This document shows, in pieces, positions 36,055 to 45,133 of a DNA stretch of 64,000 nt. Within the stretch, counting starts at the first letter, position 1. Each line of letters begins with the position of its first letter. The position numbers and the translations under genes were made by a program. Origin of the DNA: Brachybacterium massiliense (GTDB taxonomy: Bacteria; Actinomycetota; Actinomycetes; Actinomycetales; Dermabacteraceae); assembly GCF_900184245.1 (NCBI RefSeq), contig NZ_FXXB01000004.1, positions 124,001 through 188,000 of the forward strand, given 5' to 3'. Under the pieces are notes generated by a model. That model had not been told where the DNA came from and searched no databases. It was given only the letters and a program-made list of their open reading frames with translations.

Positions 36055-38256
36055 CTAGTTAATCTCGTACACGCCATCACCCACATAAGTGACGCCGCCA
36101 ATCTCGGACGGGTTCTTCGCGGTCAGCATCGGCAGGGTGATTTCCCCATCGAGGGCCTGCGCCCGGAGCTTCTGCCCCATCTCGCTGAAATGCACATCAG
36201 TCGGCGACTCCCGCAGCTCGACCCTCGCCGTCCACGGCTTCTCCGGGTCGGCGAACATCGCGGCCTGATCGTGCAGAGCCACGACCTCGGGCCGCTTCGT
36301 CGCCTCGTACCGAATCCACTGGTTCCAGTCGGAGAGCGTGCCGTAAGAGTCGCCCGTGCTGTCGCTGGTCCACCGCGAAATCTGCGTCAGCAGATGCACC
36401 GGAGGATTCCCGAGCGCGTTGAGGCGGGTGTTCATCCACCGTTCCATCTCGGCGATAGCTTCCTGAGCGGTCGCGCCACGGGCCTCAATGTTCGATCCCA
36501 TGTCGAGATAGATGCGGTCAGCGATGCGGGTCGGGTAGCCGAAGCGGTTGATGATGTCGGCCTTGTGCATCGACGCGTCCATGATCGACCAGCCACCCGC
36601 TGCCGTCAGGGCGCAGAACGCACCGTTGCGGCGAGCGTGCTGGGTCGGGTAGGACATGAACACCGAGGACGTGCCAGCGAACACGTTGTTCGACGCGCCG
36701 ATATACATGTTGATCGGCACGTTCGATGGGGCCTCGCACTCAATCCAAATATCCATTGGTTGCAGCGTGAACCCGCCCCAGCCGTTGCCGTAGACCGCTT
36801 CCTCGGTCGTGTCGTACTTCGCCCGGTCGGCGTGCGCCCAGCACTTGCCGGAGACGAGGTCGCGGGAAGCGTCCAGCCATTCTGCTCCGTAGGACAGCAG
36901 GAACGTGCTGCCGGGAGTGAGGCCGACATGGAACCACTCGGACGTCCAGCCCGCTCCGGGCACTGTCGCGCCTGCCGCGTTCGGGGCGTACCAGCGGGAG
37001 CCAGTGATCGTGCCGAGGCCGTTCTGCGCAGCCTGAGCGATCATCACGCCCTCGAGCCGTGCCGGACCCCACTCGATCTCGGTGCGGTAGTTCCAGGGCC
37101 GCATGTGCACGCGGACACGGGAAACGTTGGTGGGGACGGTAAACGGGAGCCGCACCGCCTCGCGCGACACAGCGACCGGGCCATACTCGCCAGCCGGGGC
37201 CGTGAGCACCACCGGAGCGGAGCGCATGATGTGCTTGTCCGAGCGTTGCCACCGGTCGCGGAGATTCCCCTCGGAGTTTGTGGCGACCTCCCAGACCGCT
37301 TTCGCCCCGAACCCGGACCCCGAATCGTTCGGCGCGAAGGTGATCCGGCGCTGCGTGCCCGCATCAACAACTTCGAGCTGCCCGATGAGGCGCTGCGGGA
37401 GCCCGAACGCTTCGGCGGTGCCGACGTACCGCACCAGGTACAGGCCGGGCCCGAGCCCGGCGAGCGTTGTAGCATCCTGCTCGTCCAGGTTCCCCTTGAA
37501 CCACGAGTTCCCATCGACTCGCTCCCAGGACGCCCAGCCGTCGCTGAACCTGGACCGCTGCCATGTGCGCTGCTCGCCCGTCGTCTTCACGTGGTAGCGC
37601 TGCAGTCCGACCCATTCGTAGGATTCGACCACGCCGTTCAGGCTCTCCGGAAGGCCGATGGCTTCGGCCACGTCCCCGTTGACGACAACGTAGGCACCAT
37701 CTGCCAGGGTGTCCAGGTCCGCGCTCGATCCCAGCGCGCCCTTGTACCAGGCGGTGCCGCCCGGCGGGACGGTGAGTACGAACTGAAGAACACCGCCATC
37801 GAGGGACACCGTCGCGCCCCACTGCGAGCCTTCCACGACAGTGATCCCGGCACCCGTGAGCGCCCACTGCACCTCCCGGCCGCGCAGCGGGCGGATGTTC
37901 GGGAGAGCCGACAGCGCGATCGCGGACGTGCCAGCGGGGACGCGGATCGCCTTCTGCGACCCCCACGACGCGGTGACGAGGATCGCCCAGTCCTTGCCAC
38001 ACCAGGTCTTCACGTCCTCGTCATAGACGGGGAGACGGATCCGCCCCTCACCGTTGCTGTCCAGGACTACTTCGGCCTGGGTCTTCGCGATCACGTCACC
38101 ACCGGAGGTGACGTCGAGCGTGTCGGACAGGGCGAAGCGGACCATCTGCCCTTCAAGAGACGTGCCGCCCTCGGTCACATCGGTGGCCGAGATTGTCACG
38201 ACGCGGGACGGCATTCCGGGCGCGAGATCGACCGGCGGCACGATAGTGCTGGTCAT
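36055..38256 (-). CDS. tail fibre / receptor-binding protein with two knob repeats and an SGNH-hydrolase-like domain
   Basis: A 733-residue protein. The N-terminal 160 residues are beta-rich (tail attachment). Two repeats of about 80 residues begin W-Y-K-G at 170 and W-F-K-G at 252, each with G-D/T-A-E-A-x-G-L-P, matching pyocin-knob-like receptor modules. The C-terminal part (about 515-705) resembles SGNH hydrolases: G-A-S-N (Ser522), M-G-S-N (Asn589) and T-D-V-H-F (His689). The usual acid at three before His is Thr, with Asp at minus two, so activity is uncertain. It probably binds and possibly deacetylates wall polymers. Confidence 0.82.
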   Translation of the reverse strand: MTSTIVPPVDLAPGMPSRVVTISATDVTEGGTSLEGQMVRFALSDTLDVTSGGDVIAKTQAEVVLDSNGEGRIRLPVYDEDVKTWCGKDWAILVTASWGSQKAIRVPAGTSAIALSALPNIRPLRGREVQWALTGAGITVVEGSQWGATVSLDGGVLQFVLTVPPGGTAWYKGALGSSADLDTLADGAYVVVNGDVAEAIGLPESLNGVVESYEWVGLQRYHVKTTGEQRTWQRSRFSDGWASWERVDGNSWFKGNLDEQDATTLAGLGPGLYLVRYVGTAEAFGLPQRLIGQLEVVDAGTQRRITFAPNDSGSGFGAKAVWEVATNSEGNLRDRWQRSDKHIMRSAPVVLTAPAGEYGPVAVSREAVRLPFTVPTNVSRVRVHMRPWNYRTEIEWGPARLEGVMIAQAAQNGLGTITGSRWYAPNAAGATVPGAGWTSEWFHVGLTPGSTFLLSYGAEWLDASRDLVSGKCWAHADRAKYDTTEEAVYGNGWGGFTLQPMDIWIECEAPSNVPINMYIGASNNVFAGTSSVFMSYPTQHARRNGAFCALTAAGGWSIMDASMHKADIINRFGYPTRIADRIYLDMGSNIEARGATAQEAIAEMERWMNTRLNALGNPPVHLLTQISRWTSDSTGDSYGTLSDWNQWIRYEATKRPEVVALHDQAAMFADPEKPWTARVELRESPTDVHFSEMGQKLRAQALDGEITLPMLTAKNPSEIGGVTYVGDGVYEIN

Positions 38257-38281
38257 AGGTGCCTCCTAGGCAGCAGAGAAA

Positions 38282-38308
38282 GCCCCCGGCACCGAGCGGC
38301 GAAGGGGC
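38282..38308 (-). terminator. intercistronic hairpin upstream of the fibre gene
   Basis: GCCCC (38282-38286) pairs with GGGGC (38304-38308); on the minus strand it is followed by TTTCTC. The flanking text GAAAGCCCCCGGCA is the same as at 36004, so the two hairpins are copies of one element. Confidence 0.5.
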
Positions 38309-38324
38309 GAGAACGAGGGAAGAG

Positions 38325-38999
38325 TCAGCTGTTGGGGTTCAGGCCACCACTGGGGTAGCCGGTGTGCTGACGCAGCCACGAGTCGATGACATCGATCTGG
38401 GACTCGACCGACGCGACCCGGTCCCGCAGCGCAGATAGCTCCCCCGGCGTCGCGTAATCCAGGCCGTCGATCCGGTTGTGCGCCGAGTCGGCACGGGACT
38501 GCGCCGTCGCGGCATCCGCGAGCGCACGCCCCGCACGATCCCAGGCGTCATCCGCGCGCGTGTACGCGGCGTCCGCGCGCCCACGGGCGTTAGTCCCCGT
38601 CGCTTGCGCGGTCGCCGCATCCGCGAGCGCACGCCCGGCACGGTCCCACGCATCATCACCCCGCGTGTACGCGGCATCCGCGCGGCCACGGGCGTTCGTC
38701 GCCGTGTCCTGCGCGGTCGTGATCCGTCCCGACAGGGAGTCGTCCTCGTCCTGCAGATCCTGGATCAGATCCGGGATGAAACGCAGGGAGCCGCGGTGCC
38801 AGATCGACACGCCGAACCGCCCATCGGGCTGGTCCCCGAGCGAAGCGCGGACATCCCCGGACTCGGTGAGGAGATCGAGGGACCCCTCACCCTCCGTCAC
38901 CGATGAGTACCCGATCTCGCGGGACGTATCCCCAGCACGGGACGAGGCATGGAGGCGGGAGAGATCATCATGCACGGTGACCCTGCCATTCCAGGTCAT
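38325..38999 (-). CDS. minor tail protein with internal tandem repeat
   Basis: A 224-residue protein coupled to the previous gene (ATGA). Residues about 100-165 contain two copies of a 33-residue unit, T-N-A-R-G-R-A-D-A-A-Y-T-R-x-D-D-A-W-D-R-A-G-R-A, helical and rich in Ala/Arg/Asp. The N-terminal 95 residues are beta-rich. The repeat probably forms a trimeric coiled-coil spacer in a tail fibre. The repeat is nearly identical at DNA level, so its copy number may vary. Confidence 0.74.
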   Translation of the reverse strand: MTWNGRVTVHDDLSRLHASSRAGDTSREIGYSSVTEGEGSLDLLTESGDVRASLGDQPDGRFGVSIWHRGSLRFIPDLIQDLQDEDDSLSGRITTAQDTATNARGRADAAYTRGDDAWDRAGRALADAATAQATGTNARGRADAAYTRADDAWDRAGRALADAATAQSRADSAHNRIDGLDYATPGELSALRDRVASVESQIDVIDSWLRQHTGYPSGGLNPNS

Positions 39000-40102
39000 T
39001 CGACTTCCTCCATCTCCACATCCACGAGCGGGGACCCATACGCGTAGGTGGCTTGGCCGACGCGCATCCGCCACGACCCGCCCTCCGGGTAGGTCCACGC
39101 GGGCGCTACCGACACGTCATGCACCCCACCGATCACCGGGGGCCGCGAGAGGCGACGACCATCCACCGTCGCCTGGGTGGGTTGCCACGGGTCCTTGCTG
39201 TCAGCGAGCACCTGGTCGGTCTTCATCTGCAGCTGAGCATTGCTGTACTCGCCGGAATGGTGCACGTTGCGGGTGATCGCGATATGCCCCCGAGACAGGT
39301 GATTCCCGTCCTGCGACATCGCGTAGCGCTGTTTCTTGCCCTTCCCCGCACCCCACCCGATCACGGTCCCAGCGATGCGGGAGAAATCGTAGGAGCGGGA
39401 GAACTCGGTGAGGTTCCCGCCCCGCTCACCTGGCCCCGCCTTGACCAGCGGGTCCGGGTGCGGCGTCGAGAGGATCGGCTGCTGATACGTGACCGTGCGC
39501 GTCACCTTCACGGGCGCGCCGTCGGCCCAGGTAGCGGTCGGGACGATCCGCCACTCCGTCAGCCCCAGCGCGTCCAGATCCCCGATGAGGTCGGAGTAAT
39601 AGCCCGTGCGGGGGAGGGTCTTCATGTCCATGCGGTGCCCGAGCGTCGGGGCGGTCGAGACGACGATCTCCCGATCCGCTGGCTGGAAGGTGTTGAACAC
39701 GTCGACCATCGCGTCGTGGTAGATCTGGCCGGCGTCCGCGTTCGTGTACTTGAAGTCCGTGTGGATCGACCGGTACTGCAGGTAGTCGTCCCACTCGAAC
39801 CCCGACACGGCAGCGGTGGCAGCGTCGTGGTCCCGGACGTACCCGAACACCACCCACTCACCGAGCGTCTCCGTCCCGGAGGTGAGGAGGATCGAATGTC
39901 GGCCACCGCCCATCGCCTGCAGCACGGTCAGCAGAGCACTCGTATCTCTCGATCCGTCCCGGTCCCGCAGCGACGACAGGACGACCTCTCCGGTCATCCG
40001 CCCGCCACCGATCACCGACGTGAATCTCGAGCGATCCGTCATGTGCACGCGGGTTATCACGTCACCGGTCAGAGAGTCGACCAGCCAGGTCTTCAGATCC
40101 AT
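38996..40102 (-). CDS. tail-associated baseplate protein (Tal-like minor tail protein)
   Basis: A 368-residue protein; the ATG at 40102 gives M-D-L-K-T-W-L-V-D, typical of the siphovirus protein that follows Dit. The segment F-V-F-G-Y-V-R-D-H-D and later W-R-M-R-V-G-Q-A-T-Y fit the baseplate hub fold (gp27-like) that joins tail tube and fibres. It overlaps the Dit stop by ten bases. Confidence 0.8.
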   Translation of the reverse strand: MDLKTWLVDSLTGDVITRVHMTDRSRFTSVIGGGRMTGEVVLSSLRDRDGSRDTSALLTVLQAMGGGRHSILLTSGTETLGEWVVFGYVRDHDAATAAVSGFEWDDYLQYRSIHTDFKYTNADAGQIYHDAMVDVFNTFQPADREIVVSTAPTLGHRMDMKTLPRTGYYSDLIGDLDALGLTEWRIVPTATWADGAPVKVTRTVTYQQPILSTPHPDPLVKAGPGERGGNLTEFSRSYDFSRIAGTVIGWGAGKGKKQRYAMSQDGNHLSRGHIAITRNVHHSGEYSNAQLQMKTDQVLADSKDPWQPTQATVDGRRLSRPPVIGGVHDVSVAPAWTYPEGGSWRMRVGQATYAYGSPLVDVEMEEVE

Positions 40103-40830
40103 GCCGACACCCCATCCACTGTCCCGGTCCCGTGCGATGTTGAGATGGTCGCGGTCGCGCCGGGCCGGATCGACGGGAAGGCGGGGAGGATCGGGAACAC
40201 CGCGGAACCGCCCAGGTAGATCGTTTCGGTGCGGCAGTCCACCGTGAACACCTCCCCGGCTCCGAGGTTCCGTGGCGCGCGCGTAGACCACGACCCAATC
40301 GTCACCGTCGGCCGCTGCCCGGGTGCCGTCACCGACACCACCGGACGAGCCCGCACCGCACCGTGATTCGTCACAGCTCGAGACGGAGCGAGCGACAGCT
40401 CATCGATGGACGAGATCAGTGGATCATCGAGCACCACGACCACCGAATAGCGAGCGAATCGATCCGACAAGCGAGTGATCTGCGTCTGGACCTTCTCGCA
40501 CACCGCCTGCCGCCCAACGTCGACTTCCCACACCTTTAGCGAGTCGCCGCGCGCGCCTTGCAGGGCGCGCATCTCATCGACGAGCTCGACGCTCGACTCG
40601 CATTCAAGGATCCCGGACCAGGACACCGTGCGGGACGCAAAGTGGGACGCGCCCGCCCACATCCCGCGCGGTGCTCGGGTCTTCTCCGGCTCATCGGCGC
40701 TGCCATTGAACCAGTCCGTTTCCCGTAGCTTCCACTTCGGGTACTCGAACCGGTCATGCCTAGAGGAGAACTCGATCCCGGCCCATTCGATCGAAACGTC
40801 GTCGTCTTCGCACCAGGAGAACGCGTCCAT
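40093..40830 (-). CDS. distal tail protein (Dit-like)
   Basis: A 245-residue protein directly after the tape measure with one-base overlap (TGATG). The N-terminal half has the beta-sandwich pattern of Dit proteins (I-E-W-A-G-I-E-F-S-S-R, W-S-G-I-L-E-C-E) and the C-terminal part contains a galectin-like strand set. In siphoviruses Dit forms the hexameric ring at the tail tip to which the fibre proteins attach. Assigned by position and pattern. Confidence 0.8.
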   Translation of the reverse strand: MDAFSWCEDDDVSIEWAGIEFSSRHDRFEYPKWKLRETDWFNGSADEPEKTRAPRGMWAGASHFASRTVSWSGILECESSVELVDEMRALQGARGDSLKVWEVDVGRQAVCEKVQTQITRLSDRFARYSVVVVLDDPLISSIDELSLAPSRAVTNHGAVRARPVVSVTAPGQRPTVTIGSWSTRAPRNLGAGEVFTVDCRTETIYLGGSAVFPILPAFPSIRPGATATISTSHGTGTVDGVSAWI

Positions 40831-43800
40831 CAAGCCCCCCTGGTTCCTGTCGACTGAGTCTCGGTCCAGTGCTTGAACGACTGGAACGCTCGAGCCTCAA
40901 CCACGTGAGCGTCGGGCCCCGTGATGGTTGGGCTGTAGGAGAACTGATTCCCGACCGGCTGGGCGACGGTGCTGCGCCCCCGCCCTGAGATGCCACCGTC
41001 CGCGAACCGCTGAGCGCCGACAGGGACCATGACGTGTCCGAACCTCGCGGCGACGTCGTGCATGATCGCGAGGGACCGGGCACGCTTGTGCGGCGCGAGA
41101 GGCACATACGCCTCCCCGCCGGTCTCTTCCTCCGCCCACACCCGCCACGCCCCAGCAGGAGCGATCTGGGCGACGCGATGCTCCACGCCGCCGTCCGCGT
41201 ACCGCTTCCCCTTGGGGAGGTGCACGGACCCATCCGCGTCGACTGTCGCGATGTTCCGTCCACCAGTAGCGATGCGGGGCCGTGTCCCGGACGTGACGTA
41301 GTTCGTCCGGACCTGGATCGTCTTCGACTGAAGCCGGTCAATCGCCCGCTTCAGCGCCTCCACCGAGTCGAACCCGTACGTTTCGGCGATGACCTCAGCG
41401 GTCTTGTCGGGGATCGAGTCGAGGTCGATCTTCGCGCCGGCGACGACGTTCTCGAGCAGCGCCTTCTCCGCGTTGATCTCCGGGGTGGGTTCCATCCCGT
41501 CGAGCTCTTCGAGCCTTGCCGTTGCGGCGGACACGATGCGGAGGTTCTCCGACTCGTCCGCGCCGATCATCGGATCAGCGGACAGGCCGGCGACGTAGGC
41601 CATTTGGAGGTCGGTCTTGTTGACCGCCTCGTCGAGGCCGGTGGTGTCGCCGTAGATCGCGGCGACGACCTCAGCGGGGAGACGGTCGAGCATGTCTCCG
41701 ACGCGGAGTGTCGCGAGCTCGGCGTCCTCGCCGTTGACGACGACGTCGGTCATCACCTCCGGAGGGAGGATCCCGAGGGACAGCATGAGCGCGTTCGTCT
41801 CCTCGGCGCCCAGGTTCGCGGCCTCAGCCACGGCCAGGATGTCCTCGTAGAGCCCGTCGTATACGTCCCTGACGCCGTCGGTGTCGCCGAGCTCAGCGAG
41901 AGAGACCGCCCAGGTGTTGGCGTCGTCTGCCAGGCCACCAAAGTGGTCTCGCAGCTCCGATGCTGCCTTCGACTGCTTGTTGAGCGACCCGTCGTCGTTC
42001 AGGATCTCGTCGAGCTGTTCCTGCTCGTATGCGAGCTCCGAGACAGCATCGGTGGTCTCCCTGACGTTGTCGGCGTACGCGAACGCGGCATCCTCTGCGG
42101 AGCGGGTGCCGCCCGCGATGAGGTCGAGAGCCTCCTTGAGGGCACGCAGCTTCTCATCCGCCGACGACGTTTCATCCGACAGGACCGCGAGTGCGTCCTC
42201 GAGGAGCTTCGTGCTCCGCGCAACGCCAGAGAGCTGGTCGGCAGTGAGCTCTGCCGCTTGGCCGGTGGCCTCAAGCTGTCTCTGCTGCTCTTCGCCCTCC
42301 GCTATCGCGTCCTGATAGGCCGGGCCGAGACCTTCCAGCTCACCCTTGAGGCGACGGGATGCCTCAGCCTCAGCCTCGGTCACCTCGATCGTCTCACCGG
42401 TCTGAATCGAACGCTTCCGCCCTGCGGACGTGGTGCGATCCAGCTGAGCCTCTAGCGCTTCGAGTTCGGGCCCGCCCGCCTTCACCGCTTCGATGATGGC
42501 GGTGTAGTCGTACCCCATCTCGCGGAGCACGTCCCAGTCACCAGCGGTCAGCGACTCGTTCAGCTGGTCGAGGATCAGCCGGTCGGTCTTTGCCGTGGCT
42601 GCTCCGGTCAGCTCATCGAACGAGTCTGCGAGGTCGTCGGTGAGCGCCTTCGCCTCTGCCGACTGCTGCATGTAGTGGCCGATCACGCCGGCGAGGGCGG
42701 TGATCGCGAGCATCGGGGCACTCGCGATCATGAGTCCCTTGACCGCAGTACCGAGCGCGATCGCTCCGGCCCGTGCGGTCATCATCGAGGTGTTCATGAT
42801 CCCGGCCTCACGGCCGAGCGCCTGGAGCGTGCCCTGGGAGGCCGCCCACGTGGTCCTGCCAGCGGCGAGAGCGTCGGTCAGGCGTGTGATGACACCACTG
42901 ACGTCCACTCCCCGCATGAGGACGAGCGCGGCGACGACGCCGAGGATCGGCCCCTCCGCACCGGACGCGGATTCGATCAGCCCCGCAAGGAAGCCGAGCA
43001 GCGGCTCCGCAACGGAGGTGACGAGCCGGATCGTGGCGGTGAGTCCATCGATGCCGAGCTCGAGCAGGTCGATCGCTCCACCAGCCTCGCCAGCGGGGCC
43101 GGCGATGGCGGTGAGGATCTGGACCAGTCCGTCGATGAGGACGTTCCCGAGGTCACCGACGGCGAGGACGAGGTCGCCAGCCTCGTCCTTCAGCTCGGCG
43201 AACGAGGAGAGGAGGTCGAGAGCCGCGCCCCGTGCGTCAGGAGACGCAGCGACGATCGCGACCAGCGCGGCGGCGACGGGGTTCAGGGACAGGCCGAGCG
43301 CCTTGATCGGCGCGGCCTGCGTACCCATCGCGAACAGCGCCGCCGACACAGCAGCGAGGGGCGCCGCGTACTCGCCGACACCGCCGAGCTGTGCGATCAG
43401 CTGCTGCATGTCGAGACTGTCGACCGCGGCTGCGGCGTCCTCGAGCCGCGCGGTGATCCCGTCCGCGAGCGGCAGGATCTTCGGCAGCAGCACCTCGATC
43501 AGGGGGCCGGCCTGGCGCTCTACGGCGCGGAGGAGGTCCGCGAACCCGTTCGCCCAGTCGAGTGCCTTACCGCCGCCCTGGGGGTCGACGAAGGGTGCGG
43601 CGAGGGCGGAGCCGAGGTCGCGGGTCGCGCCCTTGATGCGGTCCGTCGCACCGACCCAGGTGTTCTTCACACCCTCAGCCGCGCCACCGAAACGCTCGGT
43701 GAGCGACTCGACGAGGGGAGTCCACACTTCGGCCACGGGGATGCCACCGGGCTTGGAGGCCATGTCGCGGATCTCCGCGCCGGTCTTCCCCATCGACTCG

Positions 43801-44354
43801 CCCAGGATGGAGGCGGCGTCGATGCCGTACTGGCCGAGCATGTTCAGGGTCTCGCCGGTCAGCTTGCCCTGGCCCTGCATCTGCGCGAGCGCGTAGGTGA
43901 CGTTGGAGATGTCCTCGTTCGACCCGCCGACGGCGGCGACGGAGTCCTGGATCGCGGACAGGGCCGGGATCACGTCCTCGGCGGCGACGCCGAAGCCGAG
44001 CAGCTGCTGCTGCGCCTCGATGAACACCTGCTTCGCGAACGGGGAGTTGCGGGCGAAGTCGTCGAGCTTGTCCATCTGCGCGTTCGCCGCCTCGGCGGAG
44101 CCGAGGATGGTGGTGAGCGCGGCACGGGAGGCCTGCTGCAGGGTGTTGTAGGCGACGCCCTGGCGGAGGAGAGCCGCGGCGAGGCCAGCGGCGGCGGTGG
44201 TGCCGGCCGCGAACCCGGTCGCGACGGGCTGCAGGGCACGCATGGCGCCCTGACCGAAGCGCTGCAGGTCGATGCCGTTCCTGGACAGCTTCCGCTGGAA
44301 ATCGCTGTCGTCCATCCGCAGGTAGGAGACGAGCTCGCCAACCTCGAGCGCCAT
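40830..44354 (-). CDS. tape measure protein
   Basis: A 1174-residue protein, by far the largest phage gene. The ATG at 44354 has AGGAGG at the right spacing. The N-terminus (M-A-L-E-V-G-E-L-V-S-Y-L-R-M-D-D-S-D-F-Q-R-K-L) is typical. It is mostly helical, with two Ala/Gly-rich membrane-like stretches in the middle (around 350-365 and 545-575) and a C-terminal basic segment. It sets tail length and is ejected with the DNA. By the usual 0.15 nm per residue the tail would be about 175 nm; this is an estimate. Confidence 0.94.
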   Translation of the reverse strand: MALEVGELVSYLRMDDSDFQRKLSRNGIDLQRFGQGAMRALQPVATGFAAGTTAAAGLAAALLRQGVAYNTLQQASRAALTTILGSAEAANAQMDKLDDFARNSPFAKQVFIEAQQQLLGFGVAAEDVIPALSAIQDSVAAVGGSNEDISNVTYALAQMQGQGKLTGETLNMLGQYGIDAASILGESMGKTGAEIRDMASKPGGIPVAEVWTPLVESLTERFGGAAEGVKNTWVGATDRIKGATRDLGSALAAPFVDPQGGGKALDWANGFADLLRAVERQAGPLIEVLLPKILPLADGITARLEDAAAAVDSLDMQQLIAQLGGVGEYAAPLAAVSAALFAMGTQAAPIKALGLSLNPVAAALVAIVAASPDARGAALDLLSSFAELKDEAGDLVLAVGDLGNVLIDGLVQILTAIAGPAGEAGGAIDLLELGIDGLTATIRLVTSVAEPLLGFLAGLIESASGAEGPILGVVAALVLMRGVDVSGVITRLTDALAAGRTTWAASQGTLQALGREAGIMNTSMMTARAGAIALGTAVKGLMIASAPMLAITALAGVIGHYMQQSAEAKALTDDLADSFDELTGAATAKTDRLILDQLNESLTAGDWDVLREMGYDYTAIIEAVKAGGPELEALEAQLDRTTSAGRKRSIQTGETIEVTEAEAEASRRLKGELEGLGPAYQDAIAEGEEQQRQLEATGQAAELTADQLSGVARSTKLLEDALAVLSDETSSADEKLRALKEALDLIAGGTRSAEDAAFAYADNVRETTDAVSELAYEQEQLDEILNDDGSLNKQSKAASELRDHFGGLADDANTWAVSLAELGDTDGVRDVYDGLYEDILAVAEAANLGAEETNALMLSLGILPPEVMTDVVVNGEDAELATLRVGDMLDRLPAEVVAAIYGDTTGLDEAVNKTDLQMAYVAGLSADPMIGADESENLRIVSAATARLEELDGMEPTPEINAEKALLENVVAGAKIDLDSIPDKTAEVIAETYGFDSVEALKRAIDRLQSKTIQVRTNYVTSGTRPRIATGGRNIATVDADGSVHLPKGKRYADGGVEHRVAQIAPAGAWRVWAEEETGGEAYVPLAPHKRARSLAIMHDVAARFGHVMVPVGAQRFADGGISGRGRSTVAQPVGNQFSYSPTITGPDAHVVEARAFQSFKHWTETQSTGTRGA

Positions 44355-44378
44355 GGGCAACCTCCTGCTATTCGGTTG

Positions 44379-44687
44379 TCACCCCTTCACGAGGGGCTGG
44401 ATGTGGGTGCGGTAGACGCGGGAGGACGGTTCGGTGAACAGGCCCTCGACGTAGCCGCGGATCACCGGCCACGGCCAGGCGAGCGCCTGATGCCAGTGCA
44501 CGTGGTAGGTCTGCGCGAGGTCGACGACCACGGTCGGCCAGTCGCGGTAGATCGCGGCCCACGGGACCCTGACCCCGGGCTCTTCCGCCTTCGTCATTTC
44601 AGCGGGGAGGCGGTAGTCGGGGTAGATCCCGTCAGCGTCGGGGGTGCCGACCCCGTAGGGGGCTAGTTCCTCCCACGTCGTCGGAGT
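44379..44687 (-). CDS. tail assembly chaperone, second part made by -1 frameshift (GT)
   Basis: This frame has no independent start before its ATG at 44597, but it is open upstream to the GGGAAAA site at 44687-44693. Slippage there gives A-C-T and joins the first chaperone to T-P-T-T-W-E-E-L-A-P-Y-G and the remaining 102 residues, making a 226-residue fusion. This matches the G/GT pair of lambda-like tails, which protects the tape measure before tube assembly. The W-P-V-I-R-G-Y-V-E-G-L-F segment resembles known T parts. Confidence 0.85.
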   Translation of the reverse strand, partial: TPTTWEELAPYGVGTPDADGIYPDYRLPAEMTKAEEPGVRVPWAAIYRDWPTVVVDLAQTYHVHWHQALAWPWPVIRGYVEGLFTEPSSRVYRTHIQPLVKG

Positions 44688-45058
44688 TTTCCCCGCGGCC
44701 CCTTCTCACGCGACTCGAGGATCTGATCAGCGGTGTCCTCGCCGAAGGTCCAGTAGTAGGTGGCGTAGGTGCAGACGGTCTCGACGTCCTTGCCGGGCCA
44801 GCCCTGCTCGAGCATGGTGTCGTACGCGTCGCCGACTGCGAGGCGGTGCAGGCCTTCGGTGTCGAGGTCCTTGAGGAGGTTCTGGGCGATCGCGTTCACA
44901 CCGTCGTTCACGTCGTTGGTGGCGACGGCTGCGCCGAGCGTGACGAGCGCGGCGAGCTTCGCGCCGTCAGCGGCGGACGGGGGGTCGATGGAGACCTTGC
45001 GGCCCCTGCCGAGGTTGATGTCGAGCGTGTCGGCGGCGAATGCGGAGAGGTCCTTCAT
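44663..45058 (-). CDS. tail assembly chaperone, first part (G)
   Basis: A 131-residue acidic helical protein located between the major tail protein and the tape measure. Its end contains the slippery heptamer G-GGA-AAA, eight codons before the TAG. It is normally made in excess of the frameshifted fusion. Confidence 0.88.
   Translation of the reverse strand: MKDLSAFAADTLDINLGRGRKVSIDPPSAADGAKLAALVTLGAAVATNDVNDGVNAIAQNLLKDLDTEGLHRLAVGDAYDTMLEQGWPGKDVETVCTYATYYWTFGEDTADQILESREKGPRGKLRRRGRN
44687..44693 (-). other. programmed -1 ribosomal frameshift site GGGAAAA
   Basis: The zero frame reads CGG-GGA-AAA-CTC. GGGAAAA has the X-XXY-YYZ form used by many siphophages. Backing up one base gives ACT-CCG-ACG-ACG-TGG and opens the downstream frame to its stop at 44379. 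Confidence 0.85.
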
Positions 45059-45087
45059 CGGGCGTCTGGCCCTTCCTGTGAGATGGG

Positions 45088-45120
45088 GAGGGCCCCGCCG
45101 ATGTGCTCGACGGGGCCCTC
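45088..45120 (-). terminator. hairpin after the major tail protein gene
   Basis: GAGGGCCCCG (45088-45097) and CGGGGCCCTC (45111-45120) form a perfect 10-bp stem with a 13-base loop, 14 bases after the stop. It should attenuate transcription into the chaperone and tape-measure genes and so favour major tail protein. Confidence 0.65.
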
Positions 45121-45133
45121 AAGAGGTGGTGGG

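Noticed and set aside
36190-38358. A 722-codon plus-strand frame opposite the fibre gene
   Set aside because: No ribosome site and a composition (Arg/His/Pro/Gly) typical for an antisense shadow; the minus-strand fibre has clear domains.
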